From NCBI GenBank assembly GCA_014650415.1, contig BMUX01000020.1, forward strand, positions 263-64,262: a DNA stretch of 64,000 nt. Direction: 5' to 3'. The stretch comes from Streptomyces spiroverticillatus. GTDB taxonomy: Bacteria; Actinomycetota; Actinomycetes; Streptomycetales; Streptomycetaceae. Shown one piece after another: positions 1-7,638 of this stretch. Each line of letters opens with the position of its first letter. The stretch's first letter is position 1. The translations under genes and the position numbers were made by a program. Under the pieces are notes generated by a model, which did no database searches, was not told the DNA's origin, and saw only the letters and a program-made list of their open reading frames with translations.

Positions 1-34
1 TGCCGACAATACGAACAAGGTGAACAAGGGCTGA
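1..34 (+). CDS. possible C-terminal tail of a gene entering from the left (partial)
   Basis: The first bases can be read in the frame starting at base 2 as ADNTNKVNKG followed by TGA at 32-34. A strong inverted repeat starts 20 bases later, which is where a terminator would sit. The piece is too short to identify and is relatively poor in G+C for this genome. It could equally be intergenic sequence. Confidence 0.25.
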   Translation, partial: ADNTNKVNKG

Positions 35-53
35 TGAGGTAGAAGACGCGCCC

Positions 54-92
54 GGAAGCCGACGGACCCGCACCCGGGGCTCGTCGGCTTCC
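54..92. terminator. bidirectional intrinsic terminator
   Basis: A perfect 11-bp stem pairs GGAAGCCGACG (54-64) with CGTCGGCTTCC (82-92) around a 17-nt loop. It lies 12 bp beyond the stop of the leftward P450 gene and just after a possible rightward gene end. There is no T-run, which is normal for Streptomyces terminators. Confidence 0.75.
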
Positions 93-103
93 GCGATCAT
101 CCG

Positions 104-1297
104 TTACACGTCCCAGGTGACCGGCAGGCTCTTCACCCCGTAGATGTCCGCAGCCTCCGGGCGCAGCGCGACTTCCTCGGCGGGTACGGCCAGGCGCAGC
201 GTCGGGAAGCGCTCCAGCAGGGCCGGGAAGGCGATCCGCATCTCGATGCGGGCGAGCTGCGCCCCCAGGCACAGGTGCGCGCCGTGCCCGAAGCCCAGGT
301 GGCCGCCGGCCTGACGCCGGATGTCCAGCGTGTGGGGGTCGGCGAAGCGCTCCGGGTCGCGGTTGGCGGTGTTGTACGACAGCAGGACCGTCGTGCCCGC
401 CTCGATCAGCTGGCCGCCCAGTTCGACGTCCTCCGTCGCCGTACGCATGAACGTCTTCGCGACGCTCAGATAGCGCATCAGCTCCTCGACGGCCTTGTCG
501 GTGAGCGAGGGGTCCGCACGCAGCGCGGCCAGTTGCTCGGGGTGCTGGAGCAGGGCGAAGGTGCCCAGCGCCAGCACGTTCGCGGTGGTGTCGAGTCCGG
601 CGGCCAGCAGGATCAGGCCGATGCCCTGCAACTCCTCGTCGGTCAGGTCGCTCCCGGTGAGTTCGCTGAGCACGTCGTCGGTGGGGTGGGCGCGCTTGGC
701 AACCACCAGCTCCGCCAGGTACTGCTGGATCGCCGTGTACGCGGCGAGCAGTTCCTCGTCGCTGGGCTCGCCGTTCATGAACAGGGCGATCTGCTCCTCG
801 AAGGACGCGCGCTGATCGTACGGAACGCCCAGCAGCTCGCAGATCACGATGGTCGGGATGGGCTTGGCGAACGCCGTCACCAGGTCCGCCGACGGGCCCG
901 CCTTCTCCATCGCGTCCAGGCACTCGGTGGTGATCTGCTCGATCCGCTCGGTCAGCAGCCGCAGCCGCCGGGCGGTGAACTTGGCTATCAGCGGCTTGCG
1001 GTAGCGCGAGTGCTGCGGGTCGTCCATCAGCAGGAACTCGCCGGGCGGCGCCGGCGGGATCTCGAAGTCGGCGACGATGTTCAGCAGTTCCTTGCGCGAG
1101 CTGAACCGGGGGTCGGCCAGCACCGACTTCACCAGGTCGTACCCGGTGATCATCCAGCCGGGCACCCCGCCGGGGTGGGTGATGCGGCTGAGCGGGGCCT
1201 GTTCGCGGGCCTCGATCAGCTCCTGCGGCGGGTCGAAGGGGCAACCGGGGCGGCGCTCCGTCGGGAGCGGGGAGAGGGTGTGCGGTGATGCGTTCAT
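104..1297 (-). CDS. cytochrome P450 (CYP107-like)
   Basis: This is a soluble bacterial cytochrome P450 of 397 residues, a heme-thiolate monooxygenase that takes electrons from a ferredoxin. The oxygen-activating I-helix motif AAGLDTT is at about 232-238, the K-helix ExxR is E272-R275, and the heme loop FGHGAHLCLG carries the proximal ligand Cys343. The start is supported by GAGGA about 8 nt upstream. No ferredoxin gene is adjacent. A strong terminator separates it from the ABC transporter genes upstream, so it is probably its own unit. The substrate cannot be told; the loop sequence resembles CYP107-type enzymes of secondary metabolism or xenobiotic oxidation. Confidence 0.93.
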   Translation of the reverse strand: MNASPHTLSPLPTERRPGCPFDPPQELIEAREQAPLSRITHPGGVPGWMITGYDLVKSVLADPRFSSRKELLNIVADFEIPPAPPGEFLLMDDPQHSRYRKPLIAKFTARRLRLLTERIEQITTECLDAMEKAGPSADLVTAFAKPIPTIVICELLGVPYDQRASFEEQIALFMNGEPSDEELLAAYTAIQQYLAELVVAKRAHPTDDVLSELTGSDLTDEELQGIGLILLAAGLDTTANVLALGTFALLQHPEQLAALRADPSLTDKAVEELMRYLSVAKTFMRTATEDVELGGQLIEAGTTVLLSYNTANRDPERFADPHTLDIRRQAGGHLGFGHGAHLCLGAQLARIEMRIAFPALLERFPTLRLAVPAEEVALRPEAADIYGVKSLPVTWDV

Positions 1298-1360
1298 GAC
1301 CAGTCCTCGGTTCGGGTTCTCGGCTTGTGGAACGACATGGCGCAGTCGAGCGGTGGGACC

Positions 1361-1407
1361 GGTGGGACGGTGCGCTCCGACACGGTGGCGCAGCGCACCG
1401 TCCCACC
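1361..1407 (-). terminator. terminator of the ABC exporter operon
   Basis: A perfect 16-bp stem pairs 1361-1376 (GGTGGGACGGTGCGCT) with 1392-1407 around a 15-nt loop, starting 9 bp past the permease stop codon on the minus strand. It should end the operon before the P450 gene. Confidence 0.85.
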
Positions 1408-1415
1408 AGGGGCTG

Positions 1416-2207
1416 CTACTTGGGGTCGCGGTTGAAGACCGACTTGGACCAGAAGTAGCCCAGGACGGCGAGGCCCAGGCACCAGCCCGCGGCCAGCCAC
1501 CCGTTGTACCCGATCTCGGTGCCGCGCAGCAGCCCCCGAAGGGTCTCGATCGCCGGAGTGAAGGGCTGGTACTCCGCGATCGGCTGGAACCAGCCCGGCA
1601 TCGCGTCGACCGGCACGAAGGTGCTGGAGATCAACGGCAGGAAGATCAGCGGCATCGCGTTGTTGCTGGCCGCCTCCGCGTTCGGGCTGATCAGGCCCAT
1701 CCCGACCGCGATCCAGGTGAGCGCCAGGGAGAAGGCGACGAGCAGGGCGAAGGCCAGCAGCCACTCCACGACCGTGGCGTCCTTGGAGCGGAAACCGATG
1801 GCCACGCCGACGGCGCCCACGACGACCACGCTCAGCACGCACTGGAGGACACTGCCGACGACGTGCCCGATCAGGATCGACCCCCGGTGGATCGCCATCG
1901 TCCGGAACCGGGCGATGATCCCCTCGCTCATGTCGGTCGAGACGGACACCGCGCTGCCGATCGTGGTACCGCCGATGGTCATCAGCAGGATGCCCGGGAC
2001 GATGTACGCGATGTAGTCGGCGCGGTCGGCTCCGGCGCCGGTGATGCCCGCGCTGAGCGCGTCTCCGAAGATGTACACGAAGAGCAGCAGCAGCATGACC
2101 GGCGTGAGCAGCAGGTTCAGGGTGAGCGACGGATAGCGGCGCGCGTGCAGGAGGTTGCGGCGCAGCATCGTGGACGAGTCGCGCGCGGCGAGGGACAGGG
2201 AGCTCAT
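1416..2207 (-). CDS. ABC-2 type transporter permease (DrrB-like)
   Basis: A 263-residue integral membrane protein forming the pore of an ABC exporter. Several hydrophobic helices are visible, for example LNLLLTPVMLLLLFVYIFG near residue 30 and an alanine/valine-rich stretch near 130-170, as in the ABC2_membrane/DrrB family. The start ATG overlaps the stop of the upstream ATPase gene as ATGA, so the two are translationally coupled. The family exports hydrophobic compounds, often drugs such as daunorubicin. The substrate here is unknown; the nearby P450 may be unrelated because a terminator lies between. Confidence 0.9.
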   Translation of the reverse strand: MSSLSLAARDSSTMLRRNLLHARRYPSLTLNLLLTPVMLLLLFVYIFGDALSAGITGAGADRADYIAYIVPGILLMTIGGTTIGSAVSVSTDMSEGIIARFRTMAIHRGSILIGHVVGSVLQCVLSVVVVGAVGVAIGFRSKDATVVEWLLAFALLVAFSLALTWIAVGMGLISPNAEAASNNAMPLIFLPLISSTFVPVDAMPGWFQPIAEYQPFTPAIETLRGLLRGTEIGYNGWLAAGWCLGLAVLGYFWSKSVFNRDPK

Positions 2208-3217
2208 CGCACAGCCTCCTTGGGCTGGTGGGGGACGGTGGTGGCGGTCGTGCGGTCGGTGCTGCCGGTCAGGGCGAAGAAGACGTCGTCGAGGTCGGGG
2301 GTGTGCACGGTCAGTTCGTCGGCCGCGATGCCGGCGGAGTCCAGCCAGTCCAGGACGGAGCGCAGTTCGCGCTGGCTGCCGTCGCTGGGGATCTGGAGCG
2401 CGAGGGCCTCGTCGTCGCGGGTGGCCTCGTTCAGTACGGTGGCCGCCGACCGGTAGGCGGCCGGGTCGGTGAAGCGGAGCCGGACGTGCCCGCCGGGGAT
2501 CATGCGCTTCAGTTCGGCGGCGGTGCCCTCGGCGGCGATCCTGCCGTTGTTGAGGACGGCGATGCGGTCGGCCAGCTCGTCGGCCTCCTCCAGGTACTGC
2601 GTGGTGAGGAAGACGGTGACGCCGCCGGTGACCAGGTCGCGGATGATGCCCCACATGTTGTGCCGGGAGCGCGGGTCGAGGCCGGTGGTGGGCTCGTCCA
2701 GGAAGATGATCCGCGGGTTGCCGACCAGGGTCATGGCGATGTCGAGCCGGCGCTTCATGCCGCCGGAGTAGGTGGAGGCGGGCTTCTTCGCCGCGTCGGT
2801 CAGGTCGAAGCGGGCCAGGAGTTCGGCGGTGACCCGGCGGCCCTCGCGGCGGGGCAGGCGGTGCAGGTCCGCCATGAGGAGCATGTTCTCCTCGCCGGTG
2901 ATCAGCCCGTCGACGGCGGAGAACTGTCCCGTGACGCCGATCGCGGCCCGGACGGACTGCGGGCTCGCGGCGAGGTCGTGGCCCGCGACACTGGCCTGCC
3001 CGCCGTCCGCGCCGATGAGGGTGGAGAGGATCTTCACGGCGGTGGTCTTGCCCGCCCCGTTCGGCCCGAGCAGGGCGAAGACGGTTCCGGCGGGGATGTG
3101 CAGGTCGATGCCGTCGAGGACGGTCTTGTCGCCGTACGACTTGCGCAGGCCTGTGGCGGAGACGGCGGCGGAGGCAGCGGCATCTCGGTCTGGTGTGGGC
3201 ATGACAGCAGAAGGCAT
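2204..3217 (-). CDS. ABC transporter ATP-binding protein (DrrA-like)
   Basis: This 337-residue protein is the motor of the exporter formed with the permease downstream. Walker A GPNGAGKTT is at 51-59, the ABC signature YSGGMKRRLD at about 150-159, and Walker B IIFLDEP at about 170-176. The C-terminal 100 residues match the DrrA-type extension (DUF4162). The next methionine, six codons in (MPTPD), is another possible start. It follows the DUF4097 gene after an 84-bp gap containing a large palindrome, so it may be uncoupled from or attenuated relative to that gene. Confidence 0.93.
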   Translation of the reverse strand: MPSAVMPTPDRDAAASAAVSATGLRKSYGDKTVLDGIDLHIPAGTVFALLGPNGAGKTTAVKILSTLIGADGGQASVAGHDLAASPQSVRAAIGVTGQFSAVDGLITGEENMLLMADLHRLPRREGRRVTAELLARFDLTDAAKKPASTYSGGMKRRLDIAMTLVGNPRIIFLDEPTTGLDPRSRHNMWGIIRDLVTGGVTVFLTTQYLEEADELADRIAVLNNGRIAAEGTAAELKRMIPGGHVRLRFTDPAAYRSAATVLNEATRDDEALALQIPSDGSQRELRSVLDWLDSAGIAADELTVHTPDLDDVFFALTGSTDRTTATTVPHQPKEAVR

Positions 3218-3241
3218 GGGTCTTCCCGTTCTGGGAGGCGG

Positions 3242-3296
3242 GGGCTGGGAGGGGTGGGCTGGGAGGGGTGGGGCCGGCCCCGGCCGGGGCCGGCCC
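3242..3296. repeat. G-rich tandem repeat plus 26-bp perfect palindrome
   Basis: Two exact tandem copies of GGGCTGGGAGGGGT (3242-3255 and 3256-3269) are followed directly by a perfect 26-bp palindrome at 3271-3296 built only of G and C. The element fills the gap between the DUF4097 gene and the ABC ATPase gene. It could be a terminator or attenuator for leftward transcription, and the G-runs could fold as a quadruplex on the plus strand. Confidence 0.7.
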
Positions 3297-3301
3297 GGGG
3301 A

Positions 3302-4171
3302 TCAGGCCTTGGCGCGGCGGACGGTGATGTTGCCGTACTTGGTGCGCGCACGGACCTTGACGGTCTCCTCGGTCTGCTCCGGCGGCTCGGCGGAGGCGAG
3401 CGCGTTGCGCACCTGGCCGGCGCCCGCGTCGACGTCGAGCCAGGTGGCCGTGCCGTCGCGCACGCCGACCTCGATGGCCCCGTGACTGGTCTCCAACTGC
3501 ACGGTGCCGCGCACCACTTCGGCGATCCGGAGCGTGCCGTGGGCGGTGGCCGCGGTCACCGAGTCCTCGGCCCGGGTGACGTCGATGTCGCCGACGGCGT
3601 TGCGCACGTGCAGTTCGCCGGTCACGGTGCCGACGGTGGTGGTGCCGTGCGAGTTCTTGACGACGGCCGGGCCGTCCACGTGACCGAGGCGCACGCTGCC
3701 GGAGCTGGTGGTGACCTCGGCCCGGCCCGCGACCCGGTCCACGGTGATGGAACCGTGCGAGGCGGTCAGGTTCAGCGGTCCGGTCTCGTCGAGGCGGACG
3801 TCGCCGGAGGAGGTCTTGACCCGCACCTCGCCGAGTCGCCCCTCGGCGAGCATCTGGGTCCAGGCCCCGGCCATGTCGACGCGTGAGCCCGCCGGCAGTT
3901 CGACCGTCACGTCGACGGTGCCGACGCGGCCGATGCTGAGGCCCAGCAGATTGGGCTTGGGCGTACGGACGTTCAGCACGCCGTTCGCGAAGGAGACCTC
4001 CGTCTGCTCGGCGGCCCGTACGTCCAGCTCCTTCTTGGTGTTGCGGGGCTCCACCGTCACGACGGTGTCGGTGCGGTCGGTCGCGGTGAACTGGAGGGAA
4101 CCGGCCTCCACGCGGGTCGTGGCCGAGATCGGTCCGGGAGTGTCGAAGGTGGAAGTGTCGCGAGCAGGCAT
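3302..4171 (-). CDS. DUF4097 family beta-strand repeat protein
   Basis: This 289-residue protein belongs to the DUF4097 (putative adhesin) type. It is built of repeated short beta strands of the form VRLGHVDGPAVVKNSHG and VRTSSGDV spaced about 20 residues apart, predicting a right-handed beta-helix or stacked sheet. No signal peptide or membrane helix is visible. The start at MPARDTSTF is chosen because the sequence upstream in frame is arginine-rich non-coding-like sequence. It lies 71 bp after the ribbon-helix-helix gene and upstream of the ABC genes, and the arrangement suggests one functional unit. Its function is unknown. Confidence 0.85.
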   Translation of the reverse strand: MPARDTSTFDTPGPISATTRVEAGSLQFTATDRTDTVVTVEPRNTKKELDVRAAEQTEVSFANGVLNVRTPKPNLLGLSIGRVGTVDVTVELPAGSRVDMAGAWTQMLAEGRLGEVRVKTSSGDVRLDETGPLNLTASHGSITVDRVAGRAEVTTSSGSVRLGHVDGPAVVKNSHGTTTVGTVTGELHVRNAVGDIDVTRAEDSVTAATAHGTLRIAEVVRGTVQLETSHGAIEVGVRDGTATWLDVDAGAGQVRNALASAEPPEQTEETVKVRARTKYGNITVRRAKA

Positions 4172-4242
4172 GGCTGTGGTGTCCTTCGGGTCTCGGGGCC
4201 GTCCCGCGAGGGGACGTGAGGTGGGGTGGTGCGGGTGCCGGG

Positions 4243-4749
4243 CTACTGCGCCCAGCCCGTGAAGCTGTTGCCCATGGTGGGGATCTTCTCCGCCGTACGG
4301 GGCCGGGGCTCGGCGTCGAGGACGGTCGCGGCGGCGCGCACGAGCCACGCGTTGAGCGACAGGCCCTCGCGGGCCGCGGCCTCCTCCGTACGGGACTTGA
4401 GGTGTGCCGGGAGACGCAGGTTGACGCGGGCGACCGCGCCGTCGTCGCCGTCGGTCACGGGGCTGCCGTGCGGTGCGGTCGGGCTCATCGGGGCACGGCT
4501 GTCGGCGGGCGGCAGCGCCACCACGAAGTCGGGGTCCAAGCCCCGCATCCGTACGTCGACCGAGCCGGGGGCCAGCTCGCGGGTGATCTCGTTCGTCGCG
4601 GCCGAGAGCACGTGGAGCATCGTCAGCCGGGCCGCCGCGTCCAGGGGCGCGGTGAGCTTCTCGGCCAGCGCGCGGGCCTCGGTGCCACCGGCTTCGGCGG
4701 CCACCGCGAGTTCGCGGCGGAGGGTGTCGACGTACGGGGTGAGGTCCAT
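4243..4749 (-). CDS. ribbon-helix-helix (HicB-antitoxin-like) DNA-binding protein
   Basis: A 168-residue protein with an Arc/HicB-type ribbon-helix-helix near residues 105-150 (core VNLRLPAHLKSRTEEAA then LSLNAWLVRAAA). The N-terminal half is a helical region of unknown role, and the tail ends GNSFTGWAQ. It starts the operon with the DUF4097 and ABC genes and may autoregulate it. No HicA-like toxin is adjacent on either side, so a regulator role is more likely than an antitoxin role. The MDLTPYVD start is chosen over an in-frame ATG 12 codons upstream because homologous-looking sequence begins there. Confidence 0.8.
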   Translation of the reverse strand: MDLTPYVDTLRRELAVAAEAGGTEARALAEKLTAPLDAAARLTMLHVLSAATNEITRELAPGSVDVRMRGLDPDFVVALPPADSRAPMSPTAPHGSPVTDGDDGAVARVNLRLPAHLKSRTEEAAAREGLSLNAWLVRAAATVLDAEPRPRTAEKIPTMGNSFTGWAQ

Positions 4750-4991
4750 GGCGTCATCATGGCACCACTTTGGCGTCATGGGCAAGTGGTTCCGTGGGAA
4801 ATCCCGGAAGCATGGCGCGCGTATGGCTGTGACCTGGGCTCATGTGGAATGCCGGGTCGCGGCCAAGGGTGTGCCATCGATGTCGGGGTGCCGGATGTGG
4901 TGCCATCGCGGCACGCGTGGTGCCATCCGTGGCGCAGGAGGTGCGACATTCGTACAAGACGGGCCGGAGGCGGCGGCGCACTCTCGGATGC

Positions 4992-5819
4992 ATGAGCGAA
5001 CACGACGCCGCCAACGGCATCCACGTGGTCCACGACGGCCCGCCGCAAGGGCCGCCCCTGCTGCTGCTCCACGGGTCGGGCGCGTCCGGCGCCTCCTGGG
5101 GCCCGATGCTTCCCGCGCTCGCCGCGCACCACCATGTCGTACGGGTCGACCTCCCCGGCAGCGGCCAGTCGCCGCCCCCGCCGACCTACGACGTCCCCGC
5201 CCAGGCCGACCGGGTCGCGGAGGTCCTCGACGGCCTCGGGCTGCGGTCGGTCACCGTGGCCGGCCACTCCAGCGGCGGTTACGTCGCCACCGCGCTCGCC
5301 GAACGCCGTCCCGACCTCGCGGCCGCACTGGTGCTGATCAGTACCGGGCCGCGTGCCGAGGCGCTCCTTCCGCAGCCCGCGATCGTACGGGCCCTGACCG
5401 CGCCGCCGTTCGGGCCGCTGGTGTGGGCGGTGCGGTCCGAGCCGATGGTCCGCAAGGGGCTGGCGGCGACGATGGCCCGGCCGGTGCCCGTGCCGGACGC
5501 GGTGGTCGCCGACCTGAAGCACACCACGTACCGCGGATTCCGCCGGGTGCTGCACGGATACGACGCCTACCTCGCCGAACGTGCCGTCCCCGACCGCCTC
5601 GCCGCCCTCGACGTGCCCGTGCGGGTCGTCTTCGGCGGCGCCGATCCGCGCTGGGACCCGGCGTCGGCACGGCTGTACGCAACCGTCGCGCGGGTCGAGA
5701 TGCTGGCGGGCGTCGGACACGTACCCCTGTGGGAAGCACCGGAGGAGACCGCCCGGCTGCTGCTGGAGTTCGTGGAACGGGGCGCAGGCGCCCCGTCCGA
5801 GCGGCGTCAACAGGCTTAG
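4992..5819 (+). CDS. alpha/beta hydrolase
   Basis: A 275-residue alpha/beta-hydrolase-fold enzyme. The oxyanion-hole HGSGASG is at about 27-33, the nucleophile elbow GHSSG centres on Ser93, an acid candidate lies in FGGADPRWD near 220, and the catalytic His is in GVGHVPLWE near 245. There is no signal peptide, so it is cytoplasmic. The start at MSEHDA is used; an in-frame extension upstream looks non-coding. The next gene (AraC regulator) begins 10 bp after its stop, with a promoter box overlapping the stop codon. The substrate is unknown. Confidence 0.88.
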   Translation: MSEHDAANGIHVVHDGPPQGPPLLLLHGSGASGASWGPMLPALAAHHHVVRVDLPGSGQSPPPPTYDVPAQADRVAEVLDGLGLRSVTVAGHSSGGYVATALAERRPDLAAALVLISTGPRAEALLPQPAIVRALTAPPFGPLVWAVRSEPMVRKGLAATMARPVPVPDAVVADLKHTTYRGFRRVLHGYDAYLAERAVPDRLAALDVPVRVVFGGADPRWDPASARLYATVARVEMLAGVGHVPLWEAPEETARLLLEFVERGAGAPSERRQQA

Positions 5820-5822
5820 CCT
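5817..5822 (+). promoter_or_regulatory. -10 box for a leaderless AraC-family gene
   Basis: TAGCCT overlaps the stop codon of the hydrolase and ends 6 nt before the ATG of the next gene. This TANNNT-N6-ATG layout is typical of leaderless Streptomyces promoters. No clear -35 is seen. Confidence 0.45.
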
Positions 5823-5828
5823 GACAGC

Positions 5829-6695
5829 ATGTTGGAGCAGGCGACGCCCCTCGACTGGGCGGCTGTGGACATCACGGTCCCGCGGGCGACGGCCGGACTG
5901 CCCGGTGTCGCCATGGCCGGGTTCGGGCAGCGCGTCGCCGACGCCCCCGCGGCCGTGGAGATCGCCATGGTGGCGCACCCCTCCGTCACCCTGCTGTTCG
6001 ACCTGGGCGGCGGTGACGGGCTCGTCTGCGGCACCGAGGGCCGGTACGTGCGAGGGAGTGCCGCCGTCGGCCTCCTGCCCGGCGAATTCAGGGCGGGCGG
6101 CCCGGTCGGTGCCTGCCTCCAGATCCGGCTCGGGCCCGTCGCCGCGGCGGCCGTGCTCGGCCCGGCGGCCGAGCTCGTCGGAGAGGTGGCCTCACTCGCG
6201 GACGTCTGGGGCCGCAGCGCCGCCGAGCAGGCCGAGGAGCGGCTGCGCGCAGCCGTGTCCTGGGACGCGCGCTTCGCCGCCGCCGTCGGACTGCTCGGCC
6301 GCCGGGCCGAAGAGCGCCGGGAGCGGCGGCCGCCGGTCGATCCCGAGGTCGAGCACACCTGGCGGCGGACACTCGCCGGGCAAGGGTGCGTGCGGGTCGA
6401 GGCGTTGGCGTACGAGACGGGCTGGAGCCGCAAGCGGCTCTCGGCCCGCTTCGGCTCCCAGCTCGGCATCACCCCCAAGCGTGCCGCCCGCCTGGTCCGC
6501 TTCGACCGCGCGGCACACCTCCTCGCGGCAGGCCGCCCGCCGGCCGACGTCGCCCTCGGCTGCGGGTACGCGGACCAGCCCCATCTGCACCGTGACGTAC
6601 GGGAGTTCGTCGGACTGACGCCCACGGCGCTGGCGGCCGCGCCGTGGCTGGCCATCGACGACATCGCCTGGCCCGGAGGGGCGGCCGGACGCTGA
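5829..6695 (+). CDS. AraC family transcriptional regulator
   Basis: A 288-residue regulator. The C-terminal 100 residues form the two helix-turn-helix units of AraC/XylS proteins: ALAYETGWSRKRLSARF is the first recognition region and DVALGCGYADQPHLHRDVR the second, followed by FVGLTPTAL. The N-terminal 180 residues are a poorly conserved sensor domain. It has no ribosome binding site but a -10 box at the right place for leaderless translation. It lies downstream of the hydrolase and upstream of the MEDS pair, either of which it could control. Confidence 0.9.
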   Translation: MLEQATPLDWAAVDITVPRATAGLPGVAMAGFGQRVADAPAAVEIAMVAHPSVTLLFDLGGGDGLVCGTEGRYVRGSAAVGLLPGEFRAGGPVGACLQIRLGPVAAAAVLGPAAELVGEVASLADVWGRSAAEQAEERLRAAVSWDARFAAAVGLLGRRAEERRERRPPVDPEVEHTWRRTLAGQGCVRVEALAYETGWSRKRLSARFGSQLGITPKRAARLVRFDRAAHLLAAGRPPADVALGCGYADQPHLHRDVREFVGLTPTALAAAPWLAIDDIAWPGGAAGR

Positions 6696-6768
6696 AGGCC
6701 GCACGGCGGTGCGGGCTGTGTGTTTTGATGAGCGGGACAGGCAGGGAAGCCAGCAGGGGACGTGCAGC

Positions 6769-7638
6769 GTGGCCACAGCGCCCAATGCGGCCGGACCCAC
6801 CGCGCGGGCGGGTGGGCGGCACTCCAGCATCGTCTACTCCGACGACCGGCGGTGGGCCGAGCACGTGTGCGGATTCGTCCGGGACGGCCTGACCCGGCAC
6901 GAGGCGATGCGCTACTTCGCGTACGCCACCGAACCCGCCCAGGTGCTGCGCACGCTCACCGACGCGGGCATCGACGCCCAAGGGGCGGTTCGCAGTGCCC
7001 AGTTGGTGGTGGAGAGCGTGTCCTCGGGGTATCGCGCGGACGCCGCCTTCGACCCGGACGCGCTGATCGGCCAGTGGCACGCGACCGTCGATACGGCCTT
7101 CGCGGACGGCTACCGGGGGCTGCGTGTCATCGGCGAGATGTCCTTCGCGGAGCGCGACGCGGGGGAGGCCGACCGCATGCTGGAGTACGAACTGCGCATC
7201 CACCACGAGGTGTTCGAGCAACTCCCGTTGACGGGGTGGTGCTTCTACGACCGGCGGCTGATGTCCCGGGAGCGGTTGGGTCTGCTGGCGGGTGCGCATC
7301 TTTCGCACCGCGGGGATTCCGTCGCCGAACCCGCCCTGAAAGTGGCCCCGTTGGACGAGGCCCCCGGATTCCGGCTCGACGGCTCGGCGGGGTACGACAC
7401 CCGGCGCGTCCTCGCCGCCGCTGCCGCCGCCCTGACCCGCACCCCGTACCCCGGCCTCGCCCTGGACCTCTCCGCCCTGCGCCACCTCGACGCCGAGTCG
7501 CTGGCCACCCTCGCCCGGGCGGCCGCCCGCTGCCCGGGAAGCACCCCCCTGCGGCTCCTGCGGCCGCCACCGGACGTGCGGCGGCTGCTGGACCTCTTCC
7601 CGGAACTGGGCTCCAGGCTGGAGGTCGTCGCACGATGA
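6769..7638 (+). CDS. MEDS domain protein with C-terminal STAS-like domain
   Basis: A 289-residue protein. Residues 20-190 form a MEDS sensory domain (HSSIVYSDDRRWAEHV and VIGEMSFAERDAGEADRMLEYE). About 90 C-terminal residues look like a STAS anti-anti-sigma domain (LALDLSALRHLDAESLATLA). Where SpoIIAA-type STAS domains have the phospho-acceptor in DSSG, this has DAES, so the acceptor serine is replaced by glutamate. A GTG start at 6769 after AGGGGA is chosen; an ATG at 6709 is the alternative. Its stop overlaps the start of the next gene (ATGA), so the two are co-translated. It is probably a partner or sensor in a partner-switching pathway. Confidence 0.8.
   Translation: MATAPNAAGPTARAGGRHSSIVYSDDRRWAEHVCGFVRDGLTRHEAMRYFAYATEPAQVLRTLTDAGIDAQGAVRSAQLVVESVSSGYRADAAFDPDALIGQWHATVDTAFADGYRGLRVIGEMSFAERDAGEADRMLEYELRIHHEVFEQLPLTGWCFYDRRLMSRERLGLLAGAHLSHRGDSVAEPALKVAPLDEAPGFRLDGSAGYDTRRVLAAAAAALTRTPYPGLALDLSALRHLDAESLATLARAAARCPGSTPLRLLRPPPDVRRLLDLFPELGSRLEVVAR

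Noticed and set aside
275..1288. A long plus-strand frame opposite the P450 gene
   Set aside because: No ribosome binding site, no domain, and the opposite strand has all P450 motifs in frame.
1077..2456. A long plus-strand frame across P450 and permease genes
   Set aside because: It spans the strong terminator at 1361-1407 and is antisense to two well-supported genes.
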